This document shows, piece after piece, positions 61,592-64,000 of a stretch of 64,000 bases of DNA (the first letter of the stretch is position 1; every line of letters begins with the position of its first letter). The stretch covers positions 297,403-361,402 of the forward strand of contig JAUJNP010000001.1 in NCBI GenBank assembly GCA_030448105.1, read 5' to 3'. This DNA is from Acidimicrobiales bacterium (GTDB taxonomy: Bacteria > Actinomycetota > Acidimicrobiia > Acidimicrobiales > Iamiaceae). Both the position numbers and the translations under genes were made by a program. Under the pieces are notes generated by a model. That model searched no databases, had not been told where the DNA came from, and worked only from the letters and a program-made list of their open reading frames with translations.

Positions 61592-62557
61592 ATGAGCGAC
61601 GACGACGCAACCAGGGACGGGGTTTCGCTCACCAACCTCGACCAACCGCTGTTCGACGGCGCCGACGCCACCAAGCGCGACCTGGTCGACTACCTCGACG
61701 GGGTTCGCGACCGGATCATCCCTGGGCTGGAGCACCGGCCGCTCTCGGTGATCCGGGTCCATCGTGGCCAGGAGGCGTTCATGCAGAAGAACGTCCCGAA
61801 GTACACCCCACCCTGGGTGCCCACCGTGCGGTGGTGGGCGGAGGCCTCCAAGCGCGAGGTGTCCTACGCGCTCTGCAACGACCGCCGCACGTTGCTCTGG
61901 TTCGCCAACCAGCGGGCAGTCGAGTACCACCCCACCCTGGTGACGGCCGAGCACCCCGACCGCATGACCCACCTGGTGCTCGACCTGGACCCACCCGAGA
62001 GTGGCGCGGGCGCCTTCTCGATGGCCGTCCGGGCGGCCCACCTGGTCCGGCGGGCGCTGGCCGATGTCGGCCTGAAGGGTGCGGTGAAGACCAGCGGGGC
62101 CAAGGGCGTGCACGTCTTCGTCCCGATCGACGGCCAGGTGCCGCCGGAGGACGCGGCCGCCGCGACCCGCGCCATAGCGGCGCGGGCAGAGCGCCTGGAA
62201 CCCGAGATCGCCACGACCGCGTTCATGAAGGACGACCGGGCCGGCAAGGTCTTCGTCGACTCCACCCGTGCGGGTGGGGCCACGGTGATCGCGGCGTACA
62301 GCCCCCGGGTGCGTCCGGGAGTGCCCGTGTCCTTCCCGGTGGCCTGGGACGACATCGACGACGTGGCGCCGGCCGACTTCACCGTGCACACCGCGCTGGG
62401 ACACCTCGGGGACTGCGACCCGTGGGCCGCGCAGATGCCGGAGCAGCAGCAGTTGCCGGCGAGCCTCATCGAGGAGGGCGGCGCCATCCCGGTGGCCCGG
62501 GTCCAGGCCATGCACGAGGGCAAGCGGCGCGCCCGCACCCGCCGCCCCTCGTCGTAG
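61592..62557 (+). CDS. LigD-type DNA polymerase/primase domain protein
   Basis: 321 residues, polymerase domain alone with no ligase or nuclease domain. Catalytic aspartates in LVLDLDPPESG, the nucleotide-contact motif KTSGAKGVHVFVPI and VDSTRAGGATVIAAYSPRVR are conserved. Stand-alone PolDoms fill gaps or add ribonucleotides in end-joining repair. No ku gene is nearby. Divergent from the carboxyltransferase gene by 56 bases. Confidence 0.88.
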   Translation: MSDDDATRDGVSLTNLDQPLFDGADATKRDLVDYLDGVRDRIIPGLEHRPLSVIRVHRGQEAFMQKNVPKYTPPWVPTVRWWAEASKREVSYALCNDRRTLLWFANQRAVEYHPTLVTAEHPDRMTHLVLDLDPPESGAGAFSMAVRAAHLVRRALADVGLKGAVKTSGAKGVHVFVPIDGQVPPEDAAAATRAIAARAERLEPEIATTAFMKDDRAGKVFVDSTRAGGATVIAAYSPRVRPGVPVSFPVAWDDIDDVAPADFTVHTALGHLGDCDPWAAQMPEQQQLPASLIEEGGAIPVARVQAMHEGKRRARTRRPSS

Positions 62558-62574
62558 TGGCACCTTCGGCTCAC

Positions 62575-62634
62575 TACGGCGCTGCCGGTCGCCCGGTCGT
62601 ACTCCACCCAAGCGGACGTGTCGGCCAGGATCAC
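62575..62634 (-). pseudogene. VapC toxin N-terminal fragment (inverted)
   Basis: From a GTG at 62634 the minus strand reads ILADTSAWVEYDRATGSA, the PIN-domain start with the first catalytic Asp. It then departs from the family. The matching C-terminal part is on the plus strand 40 bases away, and the middle of the domain is missing. Confidence 0.6.
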
Positions 62635-62670
62635 ACCGATCCCCGCGGCCCGGCGTCGGTAGGCGCGGCG

Positions 62671-62868
62671 ATGGCATGCGCACCCCGCATGGCACGCATC
62701 TACCGCGCCTGCCGCCGGGCGGGGGTCACGCCGAGAGGCCTGGTCGACTGCATGGTTGCGGCCGTCGCCTGGCGGCGCGGCGCCACGCTGCTCGCCCGGG
62801 ACGCGGACCTGAACCGCATCGCCGAGGTCGTCGGGATCGACCTGGACGACGCCTCGCTGGCGCCATGA
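62671..62868 (+). pseudogene. VapC toxin C-terminal fragment
   Basis: About 65 residues reading IYRACRRAGVTPRGLVDCMV and ATLLARDADLNRIAEVVGID, the C-terminal half of a PIN-domain RNase toxin with its late acidic residues. The N-terminal half is absent upstream in this orientation; a VapC start lies inverted at 62575-62634. No vapB is visible. A decayed toxin gene. Confidence 0.7.
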
Positions 62869-62924
62869 GGCTTTCGCCCAGGCTTCGGCACGTCCGTCCC
62901 GGTCGCGCAGCGTAACCTCCCCGG

Positions 62925-64000
62925 ATGATCGGTTGGCGCAAGGCGGCCGGGGCGCTGGCGGTGGCGCTGATCGCCGCGCTGGCCGCCACCACGACCCCGG
63001 CGGGCGGCATCCTCCCCTTCCCCGAGCCGGCTCCCGCCGGTGACCCTTACGACTACACGACCCTCCACATCACCAACGGGTCCTGCGACGTGGCCGCCGG
63101 CCAGGCTCGACCGCCCGGCAGCGACCTGCCCCCGAACTTCGACTGCCGGAACGACTGGAAGCTCACCGACTACGCCGCCCGCCCCGGCGACGAGGACTAC
63201 GACCCGACGGTGGCGTCGAACCCCCAGGAGCTCTTCGGCCGCAAAGGGTCCAGCACGAACAAGGCGTGGGAGGTCACCACCGGCCGGCCCGACACGGTGA
63301 TCGCGGTGACCGACTCGGGCATCCGCTGGGACGAGGACCGCCGCAACCTCGTCAACAAGTACTTCCTCAACCGGGGCGAGCTGCCCGTCCCCGGCGGCAC
63401 CGTCAAGGGCGGTCCCCTCACCGGCCACGACGCCAACCGCGACGGCGTGTTCAACGTGGCCGATTACGCAGCCGACGCCAGGGCCCAGGACTTCGACGAC
63501 GACGAGAACGACTTCCTCGACCCGGCCGACCTGATCCGCACCTTCAGCGACGGCACCGACGACGACGGCAACGGCTACGTCGACGACATCTCCGGCTGGG
63601 ACTTCTTCGAGGGTGACAACGACCCCAACGACGACGTCGACTACGGCCACGGCACCGGCGAATCGGAGGACTCGGCCGGCGAGACCGGCATCGACATCGA
63701 CCCGCAGTGCCCCAACTGCATGCTGATGGAGATGCGGGTGGGCGACTCGTTCATCGCCGACGCCAACCACTTCGCCGAGGCCGCCATCTACGCCACCGAC
63801 AACGGGGCCAGCGTGATCCAGAGCGCCCTCGGCACGCTCAACCACACCGGCTTCTCCCAGGCCGCGGCCGACTACGCGTGGGCCCACGGCGTGCTGTTCG
63901 TCGCCTCGGCGGCCGACGAGTCCGCCGGGCACCACAACTACCCCTCCGCCCTGAACCACACGATGGTCGTCAACTCGGTCACCAAGTTCGTGGACCCCGT
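62925..64000 (+). CDS. Secreted S8 family (subtilisin-like) serine protease, 3' truncated by the window
   Basis: At least 358 residues, ATG at 62925, no stop before the window end. Signal peptide (AAGALAVALIAALAATTTPA). The catalytic Asp is in VIAVTDSGIRWDED and the catalytic His in DVDYGHGTGESEDS, where GHGTG replaces the usual GHGTH. Between them is an Asp-rich insertion with calcium-loop-like segments (DANRDGVFNVADYAAD, DGTDDDGNGYVDDISGWDFF). The catalytic Ser would lie beyond the window. Confidence 0.88.
   Translation, partial: MIGWRKAAGALAVALIAALAATTTPAGGILPFPEPAPAGDPYDYTTLHITNGSCDVAAGQARPPGSDLPPNFDCRNDWKLTDYAARPGDEDYDPTVASNPQELFGRKGSSTNKAWEVTTGRPDTVIAVTDSGIRWDEDRRNLVNKYFLNRGELPVPGGTVKGGPLTGHDANRDGVFNVADYAADARAQDFDDDENDFLDPADLIRTFSDGTDDDGNGYVDDISGWDFFEGDNDPNDDVDYGHGTGESEDSAGETGIDIDPQCPNCMLMEMRVGDSFIADANHFAEAAIYATDNGASVIQSALGTLNHTGFSQAAADYAWAHGVLFVASAADESAGHHNYPSALNHTMVVNSVTKFVDP

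Noticed and set aside
62558-62924. A functional toxin-antitoxin locus near the LigD-like gene
   Set aside because: Only disconnected PIN fragments on opposite strands and no antitoxin were found.

Overview
The window is very high-GC, densely coded DNA from an actinobacterium. It carries WhiB, LCP, class E sortase, DUF3107, DUF3090 and SCO1664-type genes and an F420-type oxidoreductase. Gene order matches mycobacteria in two places: argS-lysA-hom-thrC-...-rho-rpmE-prfA-prmC, and whiB1 next to pdtaS. System I cytochrome c maturation and an alkaline-phosphatase-superfamily enzyme in the thrB slot are unlike mycobacteria or streptomycetes. I infer a deep lineage such as Acidimicrobiia; this is not proven from sequence alone.

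Layout. 1-0.9 kb: remnant of a zinc alcohol dehydrogenase with a frameshift. 1-6.4 kb (minus strand): rho, rpmE, two unknown genes, prfA and prmC, with a 42-bp palindrome inserted in frame inside prmC. 6.4-7.1 kb: gene-poor, with a 92-bp inverted-repeat element between two small hydrophobic ORFs. 7.1-8.9 kb: ECF sigma factor and a membrane beta-propeller partner. 9-16.2 kb (minus): response regulator, argS, lysA, hom, thrC and a probable alternative homoserine kinase; argS and lysA carry single-base indels that look like assembly errors. 16.2-17.2 kb: tRNA-Arg(CCG), a degenerate copy of its 3' half, and an XRE/nucleotidyltransferase toxin-antitoxin pair. 17.3-24.7 kb: diguanylate cyclase, LCP protein, acyl-CoA dehydrogenase, FrhB-like protein, lipoprotein, TSUP permease. 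24.8-27.5 kb: uracil-DNA glycosylase divergent from a phosphatase-DUF3090-kinase cluster. 27.5-31.8 kb: frameshifted HNH/DUF222 gene, pentapeptide-DinB protein, carboxyltransferase, VOC protein. 31.8-35.4 kb (minus): etfB-etfA-unknown-lactone oxidase, tightly overlapped. 35.4-40.7 kb: lipid kinase, AIM24, GDPD, whiB, pdtaS, thioesterase. 40.9-43.3 kb: DUF3107 and an ArsA-like ATPase pair. 43.5-49 kb: molybdo-oxidoreductase with cytochrome b, Mrp, Fe-S-type regulator, lipoprotein, cysteine desulfurase. 48.9-57.8 kb: split AtuA genes, SixA, and a complete ccmABCDEFGHI operon. 57.9-64 kb: sortase E, enoyl-CoA hydratase/biotin carrier/carboxyltransferase operon, LigD-type polymerase, a shattered VapC, and a secreted subtilase running off the end.

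Two repeat families cross this layout: a 42-bp palindrome (two copies, one coding), and a family of about 76-86-bp elements at gene 3' ends (four loci, some tandem).
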